A stretch of DNA of 64,000 bases from positions 3,472,001 to 3,536,000 of the forward strand of contig OZ220684.1 of assembly GCA_965116395.1 (NCBI GenBank). The letters run 5' to 3'. The position numbers and the translations under genes were made by a program. The notes below the pieces were generated by a model. That model was not told the origin of the DNA, searched no databases, and saw only the letters and a program-made list of their open reading frames with translations. This DNA comes from Bin5 sp965116395 (GTDB lineage Bacteria > Chloroflexota > Anaerolineae > Caldilineales > Caldilineaceae). Positions 16,321 through 25,222 of this stretch are shown here, piece after piece; within the stretch, counting starts at the first letter, position 1, and each line of letters begins with the position of its first letter.

Positions 16321-16443
16321 AACCTCTCTTGGGATGGCCAAAGGTCTTGGGCGGAGAGTAGGCGAGTTAGGCGAGTAAAGGCCTGATTCTGCTTGCAGGT
16401 GTTCTGTTCTGCTATTCTTCGAACTGACTTCTCAGAATTTGAA

Positions 16444-16740
16444 GGAGCTCAGAGTCGAATACGGTGGCTCTTTGGGTCTGCTCTTCCTCTTTGTTGCGAT
16501 TCGGGCTTACTGGTTGCTTGTGAGGCTGGCTGGCGCCAGGTTGGTTGGGGCGGACTGGTGGGATGAAGGCGTACGGTCGGTGAGGCATGGTTCTGGAGGG
16601 GGGCGTAGCGGGGGCGCAGCCCCTGCACAAGGGAGGACCGAAGGCCCGACCGCCAAAATGATTGAGGCGCGAATGGACGCGTGTGGAGAGAGTGAAACAC
16701 CTGCTCTGGCTGCCGTTACGTTTATGACCAGGGCGGTGGT
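16444..16740. repeat. MITE-like dispersed repeat, copy 1 (degenerate)
   Basis: Shares with copies 2 and 3 a core containing GGGGGCGCAGCCCCTGCAC-AAGGGAGG (about 16609-16636) and a left part with GGAGCTCAGAG...ATACGGTG matching the terminal region of copy 2. The right end is too worn to place exactly. It lies just downstream of the Kef-type antiporter gene stop. Confidence 0.55.
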
Positions 16741-16762
16741 TTACATTCTACGGAAACAGGAC

Positions 16763-18685
16763 TCAGTGGAATAAGGCCCGGGACTCGTCCAGGTGGTCGA
16801 TGGTGCCGACGAGGGTGAGGTGATCGCCGTATTCAAGCTGGGTATTGCCGCGGGGAACGATAAACTCGCCGGCGCGGCGGATGGACAGGATCAGGACGTC
16901 ACCCGGCAGGACGATGTCGCGTAGGGCCATGTCGTCGTAAGCGGGATTGTACAGCCAGACTTCGGAGACCTCTTTGTTGTCGTCGGTGCGCGTCAGCAAT
17001 TCGTAAATGTCGGGGTTTCGGGCCAAAAGGCTCAACAGCGGGGCCTGGTCCAATGCGGGATTGAAGACGGTCACGTTCAGCGTTTCGAACTCCGCCAGCC
17101 GATTGGTATCGGTTACCAGCGTCACGATGTGGCCAATGCCGTATTGCGTGCGGGCCACATGGCAGATATGCCGGTTGCGGTCTGTGTCGCTGAGGGTGAC
17201 GATCACAGTGTCGGCCAGATCCAGGTGCTCAGCGAGTTCCCCTCCCTCATTGTCGATACTGGCGTGCAATACTTCGATACCTTTGGAGGCGCGTCGCCGC
17301 GCCCGCGCGGCCAGATTGGCATCTTCGGCCACGATAACGACATGTTCGTGGTGGCCCAGCAACTGTTCCGCCACCTGGATCCCCAGCCTTTCGGCGCCGA
17401 AAACGACGATGGGATGAGGCGTTTCCGGCGAGGTGCGGGGGGCAATGCGATTGAAGATCAGCGGCGCGACGCTGACGGTGACAATGGCGACCAGAATGAT
17501 CATGGTGTTGACCGATTCGCTGATGATCCCCAGCGACAGGCCGATGGCCGAGGCGGCGATGATGAGTGAGAGGCGCGATGAGAGCAGGAATCCGGCGGAA
17601 AGCGTCTCGCGCCATGTGAACTGGAGACGGAACAGAAGCGCGGGCAGGAGTTTGACCAGGAACGCGGCCAACACCAGGAAGGGCAGCAGCAGCAAGGCAT
17701 CGGTTGAACTGAGCAGTGCGCCCAGGTTGAAATCCACGCCCACCATGATGAAAAAGATGGGGATGAAGAAACCGAAGCCGACCGCCTCCAACTGGTGCAT
17801 GGCCTCCAGATCTTCGCGTGTTGACAACAAGGAGAGCATCGCGCCGGCGATGAAGGCGCCGAGGATAATCTCCGCGCCCAACACTTCTGCAAGAACGACG
17901 AACAGCAGCATGACTGTGAATGCGCCCCGGATCTTGATGCGGGCGGTGGTGTGGCTCAACTCGTCCAAGGTGCGGCGCAAGGACTCCACCCGGTTCAGGG
18001 AAACGATGCCCAGGCGGTAGAGGAGGAAGAAGACCACGAACAGCACGCTGATCAGCAGGATGTCGAGGGTTAATCCGTGTGAAATCGTCGCAACAACCAC
18101 GGTAATCAGGAGCATGGTGGCGAAGTCTGCAATCAGGGCCGCGATCAATATAGTCTGGCCGAGGCGGCCGCGAATCAGTTCCTGTTCTTTTAGCACGGGC
18201 ATGACGACACCTAGCGACGTAGTCGACATGATGAGCGCCATCATCCATGGGCTGCTGACCAGGCCCATGCGCAGGAGAACAAAGCCGACTATGGTCGAAA
18301 GCGCCAGGGTCATCAAGAAACTTAGTAGGCTGACCGAGAGCGGACCGAATTTGCGGCGGCCGCGGGGCTCGGTTGAAGATTGGCCAGCCTGCTCGCCTCC
18401 GCCGCGGGCGGCCCCGGGCAACTCAACGTTCAGACTGGCGAAGTCGATCTCCATACCTGCCAGGAACATAAGAAAGACGAAGCCAAACTCGGCCAAAAGC
18501 GTGAGCAGCTGATCTTCGTGGGTTACCCAGCCGAAACCGCTGCGGCCCACGACGATGCCCGCCAGGATTTCGCCGACCACGATTGGCAGCCTGAGGCGCC
18601 GAAATCGCGTGAGCAGCAGCGGCACGAAAAAGGCGAGCGTGATAACAATTAGGAGTGGATAAAATGATCCTGCAATCGCTTCCAT
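16763..18685 (-). CDS. Kef/CPA2-type cation:proton antiporter with RCK domains
   Basis: Inner-membrane monovalent cation/proton antiporter of 640 residues. The N-terminal two thirds has about twelve membrane segments, including the family pattern VVGEILAGIVVGRSGFG and FLMFLAGMEID. A TrkA-N (RCK) domain begins near residue 405 with PIVVFGAERLGIQVAEQLL; the dinucleotide loop is G-A-E-R-L-G, so the usual GxGxxG glycines are partly replaced. A TrkA-C domain ends the protein (about 560-640; FIVPRGNTQLEYGDHLTLVG). The start is at ATG 18685 and no strong ribosome-binding site is seen. Regulation by nucleotide binding to the RCK domain is known for the family. Confidence 0.9.
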   Translation of the reverse strand: MEAIAGSFYPLLIVITLAFFVPLLLTRFRRLRLPIVVGEILAGIVVGRSGFGWVTHEDQLLTLLAEFGFVFLMFLAGMEIDFASLNVELPGAARGGGEQAGQSSTEPRGRRKFGPLSVSLLSFLMTLALSTIVGFVLLRMGLVSSPWMMALIMSTTSLGVVMPVLKEQELIRGRLGQTILIAALIADFATMLLITVVVATISHGLTLDILLISVLFVVFFLLYRLGIVSLNRVESLRRTLDELSHTTARIKIRGAFTVMLLFVVLAEVLGAEIILGAFIAGAMLSLLSTREDLEAMHQLEAVGFGFFIPIFFIMVGVDFNLGALLSSTDALLLLPFLVLAAFLVKLLPALLFRLQFTWRETLSAGFLLSSRLSLIIAASAIGLSLGIISESVNTMIILVAIVTVSVAPLIFNRIAPRTSPETPHPIVVFGAERLGIQVAEQLLGHHEHVVIVAEDANLAARARRRASKGIEVLHASIDNEGGELAEHLDLADTVIVTLSDTDRNRHICHVARTQYGIGHIVTLVTDTNRLAEFETLNVTVFNPALDQAPLLSLLARNPDIYELLTRTDDNKEVSEVWLYNPAYDDMALRDIVLPGDVLILSIRRAGEFIVPRGNTQLEYGDHLTLVGTIDHLDESRALFH

Positions 18686-18837
18686 ACGGAATCCGAGTTG
18701 GTCCTTCGTCCTGATTTGGCTGTCAAATGGTGGCCGGTGACATGCGCTTCTACTACCAAGTGGACCTGTCCCGCGGGGCTGGCAGATTGAATGGGCGCGG
18801 TTTGATCGGGCTATCCCATTCTGTTACCCTAACATTC

Positions 18838-21315
18838 ATGAGCGACGAAACGCAAGATTTTCTGCGCGGCGTAATCGAACGCATCACGTTTCACAACGAA
18901 GAGAACGGCTATACGGTGGCCAAACTGGCGGTGGAACAGCCCACGCGTCAGCTGCCTCACTGGCAGAAGGAGGCGCCGATCGTGGGAAACATGGTCGGCG
19001 TCAATGTGGGGGAGGCGGTGGAGCTGCGCGGGCGCTGGGAGGTACATCCGCAGTATGGCAAGCAGTTTACGGTTGCGGGGATGCGGTCGGTGCTGCCGGC
19101 TACGGTTGCGGGCATTGAGAAGTATCTTGGAAGCGGCTTGGTCAAAGGCGTAGGCCCGGTAACTGCTAAGCGCGTGGTTGCCCATTTTGGCAGAGAGACG
19201 CTGGATATAATCGATAACCATCCGCAGCGGCTGTCCGAGGTGAGCGGGGTGGGCCGCAAAAGAATCTCGATGATCAACGCGGCTTGGATCGAGCAGAAAG
19301 CGATCAAGGAGGTGATGATCTTTCTGCAGGGCCACGGTGTCAGCGCAGGCCTGGCGGCCAAGATCTATAAACGTTACGGCGACAGCGCGATCGAGACCGT
19401 GCAGCGCAACCCATACCGGCTCTCTGAGGACATTTATGGCATTGGCTTCCTGACGGCGGACAGGATCGCGCAGGCGTTGGGGATCGCTCGAGACGCGCCG
19501 CAGCGCATTGCCGCGGGAGTCGAGTTTACGCTCAACCGGGCCGCGGACGAGGGCCATGTTTATCTGCCAAGCGCGGAACTGATCGAGAAAGCCGACGAGC
19601 TTCTGCAAGTTGGGGCGGAGAAGACGGCGGCTGGGCTGCTGCACCTGAAGGTGTCAGACCGGGTCAAGCTGGTGGCGGGGCCGGGTGAGGAGGCGGAGTC
19701 GCTGCGCTGGGCGGTGGCGGAGATATTCGAGCCGTCGAGCGCGCAGCCATTGCCGGTGCTGCGGGAAGGCGGCGGCGCAGGTGAAAGGCCGAAAACAGAG
19801 CAGGTCGAGACCGTGCTGCAAGCTGGAAGGGCGGCATATCTGACGCCGATGTACTACGCCGAGGTGGGCGTCAGTAACCGGCTGGCGCGGTTGATGCAGG
19901 GTTACACGGGCGCGCCGATTGCGGTCCATTCGGGGGCCGGCCCGCTTGGCGCTTTTCAAGAGCAGGACTGGGAAGGAAGATTCGCCGAACTCGAAGCGCG
20001 GGTGAGTGAAGAGGATACCCCCTTGCGTCTGGTAGCGCGGCAGCGGGATGCGGTGCGAGCGGCGTTGACCAACCGGCTGACCGTGTTGACGGGGGGACCC
20101 GGCACGGGCAAGACGACCGTTGTCCGCACCATAATCGAACTGTGCGAGGAGGCGGGCGCCGAGGCAATTCTGGCGGCGCCGACGGGCCGGGCCGCCAAGC
20201 GCCTCGCGGAGACGACAGGCCGGCCGGCGAAGACGGTGCACAGGCTGCTGCAGTTTCAGCCGGGGGCGGGCATGTCGTTCAAACGGGACGAGGAGCATCC
20301 GCTCGCCGGCGACCTGCTGATCGTGGACGAGTCCTCCATGCTGGACCTAGTTCTGACGAACCATCTGCTCAAGGCGGTCCCGGCGGGGATGTCTCTGTTG
20401 CTGGTGGGAGACATCGATCAGCTGCCAAGTGTTGGCGCCGGCAATGTGCTGGGGGATGTGATTGCGGCGATTGACGAAGAGGATGCGCGGTCGCGGCAGG
20501 TTTCCGGCGCAGAGTCCGGGCGCCGGGCGGCGGTGGTGCGGCTGGAGACGATCTTCCGACAGGCCGCGGGGAGCTATATTGTTGAGAATGCGCATCGTAT
20601 CAACCGCGGCCAGTTGCCGGTGGTGACGCGGACAGCCAGGGAGGAGAGGGCCGAGGCCGAGGATTTCTTTCTGTTCCGCACTGAAGAGCCTGAAAGGGCC
20701 GCCGAGCTGTGCGTGGAACTGGTCCAGGAGCGCATCCCGCGTCGCTTTGGCATTCCCTCTGCGGACATTCAGGTGCTCAGCCCGATGCACCGCGGCGCCG
20801 CGGGCGTGACGTCGCTCAATGAAACTATCCAGCAGGCGCTCAATCCGCCTCAAACTGACAGCGCAGAGCGCGCTTTCGGTAGCCGGGTCTACCGCAGAGG
20901 TGACCGGGTGATGCAGGTGCGTAACAACTATGACAAAGATGTGTTCAATGGCGATATGGGCTATATTAAAGAGGTCGATCTGATAGAACAGCACGTTACG
21001 GTCGAGATCGATGGGCGCGTGGTTGGCTATGATTTCCAGGAGCTGGACGAGCTGGTCCATGCCTACGCTGTCAGCGTACATAAGAGCCAGGGCAGTGAAT
21101 TCCCGGCAGTCGTGATTCCCGTGCTGACGAGCCATTACATTTTACTTCAGCGCAATCTCCTATACACGGCCGTTACGCGCGCCAAGCGGCTGGTCGTGTT
21201 GGTGGGACAACCGAGAGCAATAGGCATAGCCGTTGGCAATGACGAGGTGGCCCAGCGTTACAGCGGGCTGACCGAGCGGCTGCGACGTGCGACAGCAACG
21301 GAGATCTATCTATGA
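18838..21315 (+). CDS. recD2: RecD2-type SF1 DNA helicase
   Basis: Five-prime-to-three-prime DNA helicase of 825 residues found without RecBC partners, so RecD2 rather than exonuclease V. The N-terminal region (FLRGVIERITFHNEENGYTV) is the RecD2-specific domain. Helix-hairpin-helix segments follow (GVGPVTAKRVVAHFG). Walker A TGGPGTGKTTVV lies near residues 417-428, Walker B LLIVDESSMLD near 494, and the late motif SVHKSQGSEFPAVVIP near 745-760. ATG 18838 (MSDETQDFLRG) is the family-typical start; the frame is open upstream to 18727 but that stretch is unlike the family. Its TGA overlaps the next gene's ATG. Confidence 0.92.
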   Translation: MSDETQDFLRGVIERITFHNEENGYTVAKLAVEQPTRQLPHWQKEAPIVGNMVGVNVGEAVELRGRWEVHPQYGKQFTVAGMRSVLPATVAGIEKYLGSGLVKGVGPVTAKRVVAHFGRETLDIIDNHPQRLSEVSGVGRKRISMINAAWIEQKAIKEVMIFLQGHGVSAGLAAKIYKRYGDSAIETVQRNPYRLSEDIYGIGFLTADRIAQALGIARDAPQRIAAGVEFTLNRAADEGHVYLPSAELIEKADELLQVGAEKTAAGLLHLKVSDRVKLVAGPGEEAESLRWAVAEIFEPSSAQPLPVLREGGGAGERPKTEQVETVLQAGRAAYLTPMYYAEVGVSNRLARLMQGYTGAPIAVHSGAGPLGAFQEQDWEGRFAELEARVSEEDTPLRLVARQRDAVRAALTNRLTVLTGGPGTGKTTVVRTIIELCEEAGAEAILAAPTGRAAKRLAETTGRPAKTVHRLLQFQPGAGMSFKRDEEHPLAGDLLIVDESSMLDLVLTNHLLKAVPAGMSLLLVGDIDQLPSVGAGNVLGDVIAAIDEEDARSRQVSGAESGRRAAVVRLETIFRQAAGSYIVENAHRINRGQLPVVTRTAREERAEAEDFFLFRTEEPERAAELCVELVQERIPRRFGIPSADIQVLSPMHRGAAGVTSLNETIQQALNPPQTDSAERAFGSRVYRRGDRVMQVRNNYDKDVFNGDMGYIKEVDLIEQHVTVEIDGRVVGYDFQELDELVHAYAVSVHKSQGSEFPAVVIPVLTSHYILLQRNLLYTAVTRAKRLVVLVGQPRAIGIAVGNDEVAQRYSGLTERLRRATATEIYL

Positions 21316-22094
21316 GCAATAATGGAAAGCCAGCAATCGCGGTACAGCTTTACAGTCTGCGTCACCTTTCGGACAGTTTTGCGGACATCGCGGCCGCGGC
21401 GGCCGCGGCCGGCTATGAAGGTGTCGAGCTTATCCATTTGCCGGACCATTCGGGGGCGGAAGCGAAAGCGGTTTTGGATGAGCACGGATTGCAGGCGGTG
21501 TCGGCGCACGTGCCTTACCAGGCGCTGGCGGAAGATTTTTCCGCTACGGTCGACTTTCATCGGGCGGTTGGGAACGACCTTCTGATTATACCGATGCCTG
21601 ATCCCGATGTGCGGAACGCCGCCAATGCCGAAACGTGGCGCGTCTTCGGGCAGACGCTTAATGAACTGGGCCGGCGTTGCCGGGACGAGGGTATGCAGTT
21701 GGGCTATCATAACCATGCCTTTGAGATGGCAGAGTACGACGGTGCGCGTGCGATCGACTGGCTGCTGGCGAACGCCGATGCTGAGAATCTGTTTTGGGAA
21801 CCTGATCTGGCGTGGATTACCGATGGCGGCGCTCCGGCCGCGGAACTGGTGCAGAAGTACGCTGGACGCTGTCCTCACATACACGCTAAGGACCTGGCGC
21901 CAGCGGGAGAAAACGAGGATCAGATGGGTTTGGCTGATGTTGGATACGGGAAATTGGACTGGGACGCGCTGTTGCCGGTCTGCAAGGCGGCGGGCGCCGA
22001 GTGTTATATTGTCGAACACGACCTGCCTAAGGACCCGGTCGCCAGTGTCCGCCGGAGTCGGGAGTTCCTGGTAAGCCGGGCGGAGCTGATGTGA
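21312..22094 (+). CDS. Sugar phosphate isomerase/epimerase (xylose isomerase-like TIM barrel)
   Basis: AP-endonuclease-2/xylose-isomerase-fold protein of 260 residues. The segment AVQLYSLRHLSDSFADIAAAAAAAGYEGVEL is split here as AVQLYSLRHLSD and AAGYEGVEL; metal ligands are expected in GYHNHAFEM, WEPDLAWI and IHAKDL, and the C-terminus has YIVEHDLP. It starts within the RecD2 stop (ATGA overlap), so it is translationally coupled to the helicase, probably without functional meaning. The family acts on cyclitols and keto-sugars, consistent with the sugar-handling gene content, but the substrate cannot be told. Confidence 0.85.
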   Translation: MSNNGKPAIAVQLYSLRHLSDSFADIAAAAAAAGYEGVELIHLPDHSGAEAKAVLDEHGLQAVSAHVPYQALAEDFSATVDFHRAVGNDLLIIPMPDPDVRNAANAETWRVFGQTLNELGRRCRDEGMQLGYHNHAFEMAEYDGARAIDWLLANADAENLFWEPDLAWITDGGAPAAELVQKYAGRCPHIHAKDLAPAGENEDQMGLADVGYGKLDWDALLPVCKAAGAECYIVEHDLPKDPVASVRRSREFLVSRAELM

Positions 22095-22257
22095 GGTTTG
22101 GGGGCAGATTCCGCATTGCCCGGCACTGTGCAGGATAAGAATGTACTGCAGAGGGCGGGACACCTTGTTTTCCGCTGGCAAATGTCGTGAAACGCTTTGT
22201 CGCCCGTCGGAATTCAGTTCAGTGTTTATTATATGAAGAAATGTTTCGGAGAGAATC

Positions 22258-22674
22258 TTGGCAAATTCGGCGATGTTTGAAGGGCTTGTGTTCGATGAAC
22301 GCCGAAATGCGGCGCAGGTGAGACACGTGGGCGAGCGTGCCTGCTATGTCGTCGACGAGGATGGCTTTCTGCGCCACATCGACGCCGCGCAAGTGGATAT
22401 GCAGGTGATCGAGTTCTTAAAGGGTCAAGTGGACCAGCATCGAGACCTAGCCGTGAGCGGCATGTTGGACCTGATGGGCAAAGACGACATCTTCTCCAAG
22501 GCGGCGGTAGAGTCATCAATCGACAATATCGATCAGGCGGTTGGACAGGCGATCCCTGAGCAGTCGCGTCAATGGCTTGGGATGATGGGTTTTCGGGTCG
22601 TCATCAACGACCAGGGCGAGGTAGTGGACATCGAAATGCCTGCTGGGGAAATCGAAGAGGGCGACGAATACTGA
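22258..22674 (+). CDS. Conserved-looking protein of unknown function
   Basis: A 138-residue acidic soluble protein that I do not assign to a named family. Features: an N-terminal beta-like segment (ACYVVDEDGFLRHIDAAQVD), a central helical region (VIEFLKGQVDQHRDLAVSGM, MGKDDIFSKAAVESS), and a C-terminal strand pair ending GFRVVINDQGEVVDIEMPAG. TTG 22258 has GGAGAG four bases upstream and is the likely start; ATG 22273 is an alternative. It is convergent with the phosphodiesterase-like gene. It looks like a real conserved gene because of clean codon use and a well-formed ribosome-binding site. Confidence 0.6.
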   Translation: MANSAMFEGLVFDERRNAAQVRHVGERACYVVDEDGFLRHIDAAQVDMQVIEFLKGQVDQHRDLAVSGMLDLMGKDDIFSKAAVESSIDNIDQAVGQAIPEQSRQWLGMMGFRVVINDQGEVVDIEMPAGEIEEGDEY

Positions 22675-22680
22675 TTGAGG

Positions 22681-22722
22681 GCCGGCGAGAGAGAGGGTAA
22701 ACTGGCCTCCCTGCTCGCCGGC
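22681..22722. terminator. Hairpin between convergent genes
   Basis: Nine-base perfect arms GCCGGCGAG (22681-22689) and CTCGCCGGC (22714-22722) with a 24-base loop that can fold further. It sits between two convergent stop codons, as expected for a two-way terminator, though no T-run follows. Confidence 0.5.
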
Positions 22723-22728
22723 ATTCGG

Positions 22729-24636
22729 TCATTTGGCAAGATGCCAGTCGGGATCGGTCAGCGCCTCGTAGACGACGCCGCCTTCGACATTGCGGGGCAT
22801 CGGAATTCCCAGCATGTAGCATAAGGTTGGCGCGACGTCGACTGCGCGCACCTGTCCCTGCAGTGCCACGCCTTGCTTGACGCCGGGACCGGCAAGGACG
22901 AAGGTGCAGTGCTGTCCGGCTATGCCGAAACTGACCGAGGGCAGCTGTTTGCCGTGGGCGCCGTCGAATTCGGGCCGCAGGGCGTAAACCACGTCTCCAG
23001 TGGTGTCGCCCCAGAGGTTGACCATCTCCGCGTCCTCTCGCGTTAAAGCCAGCGCAAATGGATGGCGGCCGGTGGCGGGGTCGGTGTAGGCGTGAAGCGC
23101 GGCGATAATCTCCAGTCGGGTCTTCTGATAGTCCTCCGGAGACACGATGCCGGTGGGTTCACGTCCTTCCAGATTGATGAATACATGTACCAGGCCCACT
23201 GCGGCGGCGCGCGTGCGCGACCAATCTACGGTACGTTCCCCGTTCTCTTCTTTATAGACCAGGAAGCCGGCCTGTTCCAGCACGTCGTCGATCTCCACGG
23301 CCTGGAACTGGTTGGGTGTGCCGCCGTGGTCGGAAACGAGGCAGATCAAGGTCTCTTCATCGGCAAGGTGGGCAACGCGGCCGATCATATCGTCGATTGA
23401 GCTATAGGTGCGGATCACGCCGTCGAGGCACCGCTTTTGCGTTTCCTCATCGGCGCCGCTAAATTTTTCGGCCTGGCCAAGGAAGAAGTGGCTGGTATAG
23501 TCGGAGGCGTGGGTTTCGATGAAGAGCATGGTCCAGTCTTTGCGGCTGGAGGTGAGATAGTCGGCGACGTCGGCGAGGCGCTCGTGATGGAAATCAAGCA
23601 GCTCGAAATAGGAGTCATCGTCCATGATTCCCAAGGCGTCGCGGGCCGGATTCTGCAGGAAGTTGCCGACATGTTGGTCTATTTCTTCGGCCACGCCGGC
23701 TGGCTTCGTGTAGCCGCTGGTGGGCCAGATCTGCGGGACGAACAGCTCGAAGGCGTCGGCCTCTGGGGTGAGGTTGACCAGTTTCAGGCGCACGTAGCCG
23801 CCAAGCTCCTCGCCGTCGATTTCGAACTGGTCGAGCCACCATTCGCTCCAGTCGCCCACTGCCAGATCGGCAACTGAGGTGTTGCCATCGCGCGAGCGGC
23901 AGATGCGCACGCGGTCGTAACCTTCGTCACCGGCGGCGTAAATGAGGCCGTAGAAGGTCTTGGGTGTGCCATTTTCACCGCGCAACATTGTGTCGCGGCC
24001 GCGTGCCAGGGGTTGGATTGTCAGCTCTACCTCTTTAGCCGGGCGGCTTGAGGGCGGCAGGGCAGTCCAGTTGCCGGCCTCGATGATCGTCACCGGGTCG
24101 ACGTCGGAGCCGGTCTGCAGGGCGCTGGGGTCGAGCGTTTCGGGATCGCGCTGGCCGCCGATGGTGCGCCTCTCCCATTTACCGGCCACGAAGAGGTGAT
24201 AGCCGGCGATCTGGTGATAGTTTGAGACGCCGGGCCCGGTGCCCTCCACCTGAACGCCGCTGGTTACGGTCGGGGGCCAGGACATTTCCCACTTGACCAG
24301 CAGGGGTGTGCCTCCGGCGCGCTCGACGGTGTTCCACAGGTATTCGGCTTGCGACAGTTCGGTGTTGATGCCCCAGACGGTCTCATCCAGTTTGGCGCCC
24401 AGTTTGCGGATGTTGAAATCCATTACGCCGTGGTTCCCGGGCCAGGCGCCGGTGGAGGTGGCGGTCCAACCCGGCGGCGTCAAGGTAGGGAAGACGCCGA
24501 TCATGTTGCGATGCACACCTCGTTGCATCAGTTTGCCGAGGTGGGGCATATGCCCCCCGTTCACCATATTTATGACCAGTTCCATGCTGGCGCCGTCCAT
24601 GCCGATCATGATAGCGCGCCGTGCCGGGCTTTGCAT
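22729..24636 (-). CDS. Alkaline-phosphatase-fold phosphodiesterase/nucleotide pyrophosphatase-like protein
   Basis: Metal-dependent hydrolase of 635 residues. The first metal site is MIGMDGAS (Asp14). The Thr nucleophile lies in the FPTLTPPGWTAT segment, and the second metal cluster is in CLVSDHGGTPNQF. Residues about 160-320 form a large insertion with a WxxW-rich, beta-type sequence, as in the AP2179-like subgroup. ATG 24636 has AAAGGAGAG upstream and starts the protein right before the first strand; the frame extends 23 codons further upstream without such a site. No signal peptide is seen, so it should be cytoplasmic. Natural substrate unknown. Confidence 0.85.
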   Translation of the reverse strand: MQSPARRAIMIGMDGASMELVINMVNGGHMPHLGKLMQRGVHRNMIGVFPTLTPPGWTATSTGAWPGNHGVMDFNIRKLGAKLDETVWGINTELSQAEYLWNTVERAGGTPLLVKWEMSWPPTVTSGVQVEGTGPGVSNYHQIAGYHLFVAGKWERRTIGGQRDPETLDPSALQTGSDVDPVTIIEAGNWTALPPSSRPAKEVELTIQPLARGRDTMLRGENGTPKTFYGLIYAAGDEGYDRVRICRSRDGNTSVADLAVGDWSEWWLDQFEIDGEELGGYVRLKLVNLTPEADAFELFVPQIWPTSGYTKPAGVAEEIDQHVGNFLQNPARDALGIMDDDSYFELLDFHHERLADVADYLTSSRKDWTMLFIETHASDYTSHFFLGQAEKFSGADEETQKRCLDGVIRTYSSIDDMIGRVAHLADEETLICLVSDHGGTPNQFQAVEIDDVLEQAGFLVYKEENGERTVDWSRTRAAAVGLVHVFINLEGREPTGIVSPEDYQKTRLEIIAALHAYTDPATGRHPFALALTREDAEMVNLWGDTTGDVVYALRPEFDGAHGKQLPSVSFGIAGQHCTFVLAGPGVKQGVALQGQVRAVDVAPTLCYMLGIPMPRNVEGGVVYEALTDPDWHLAK

Positions 24637-24926
24637 CTCTCTCTCCTTTAACTGGTTGCGATTGCACTGTTTGGCGGTCCGAATTTCTGGACTGCCGCGG
24701 GTCATCCATGCAGAAGGATAAGGATTTACATGATAACCCGCAACCGGGCAGAATTCACAAAGTAGGCAGCGGGCAGTGGGAATCGGCTGCTGTTTTCTGC
24801 TCGGGGCATTTGCTTACAAAGTCTTACACACACTGAAGCGCCGCCACCCCTTTGCCTGATCCCGGCACCGTCCACTGGCCTCCGTTCATCAGGGCATTTT
24901 GAGGTCTGTTGAATTCTGTCAAAATC
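24637..24926. other. Gap without recognisable gene
   Basis: Contains the upstream region of the phosphodiesterase-like gene and abuts MITE copy 2. No promoter pair stands out. Confidence 0.35.
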
Positions 24927-25222
24927 ATAGCTACTAAGCCATATACGGTGCCTGTCTTGACCAGTCCTTTATCTCTGCCGCGATTCAGGCAATCTGATTG
25001 CGTATCTGGTTGGCGGCAACCAGGTTGCTGGAGGCGACTGCTGGAATGAGCACACAAGGTCGGTGAGCGATGGTTTTGTAGGGGGGCGTTGCGGGGGCGC
25101 AGCCCCTGCACAAGGGAGGGCGCTTGCGCCCGACCGCCCATATACAGAAAGGAATGCGGGGAGAGAGGCTACTTTATCTCGCCTCGTTCAAGGTTGCCGA
25201 GCAAATGCGGTTGCTTAAGTGC
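24927..25222. repeat. MITE-like dispersed repeat, copy 2
   Basis: Left end ATAGCTACTAAGCC (24927-24940) and right end TGCGGTTGCTTAAGTGC (25206-25222) match the termini of copy 3. The core GGGGGCGCAGCCCCTGCAC and a following inverted pair GGCGCTTGCGCC are shared. The right end overlaps the last codons and stop of the ribokinase gene. Confidence 0.65.

Noticed and set aside
16015..16386. 123-codon open frame over the tandem repeats
   Set aside because: Codons follow the 10-bp repeat in rotating frames and the protein is pure low complexity; no ribosome-binding site.
17247..18248. Long rightward-overlapping and antisense frames over the Kef-type antiporter gene
   Set aside because: Arg/His/Pro-rich shadows of a well-supported gene in a GC-rich genome.
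19654..21135. Antisense open frames over the RecD2 gene
   Set aside because: The plus-strand helicase has all motifs; the antisense products have no recognisable features.
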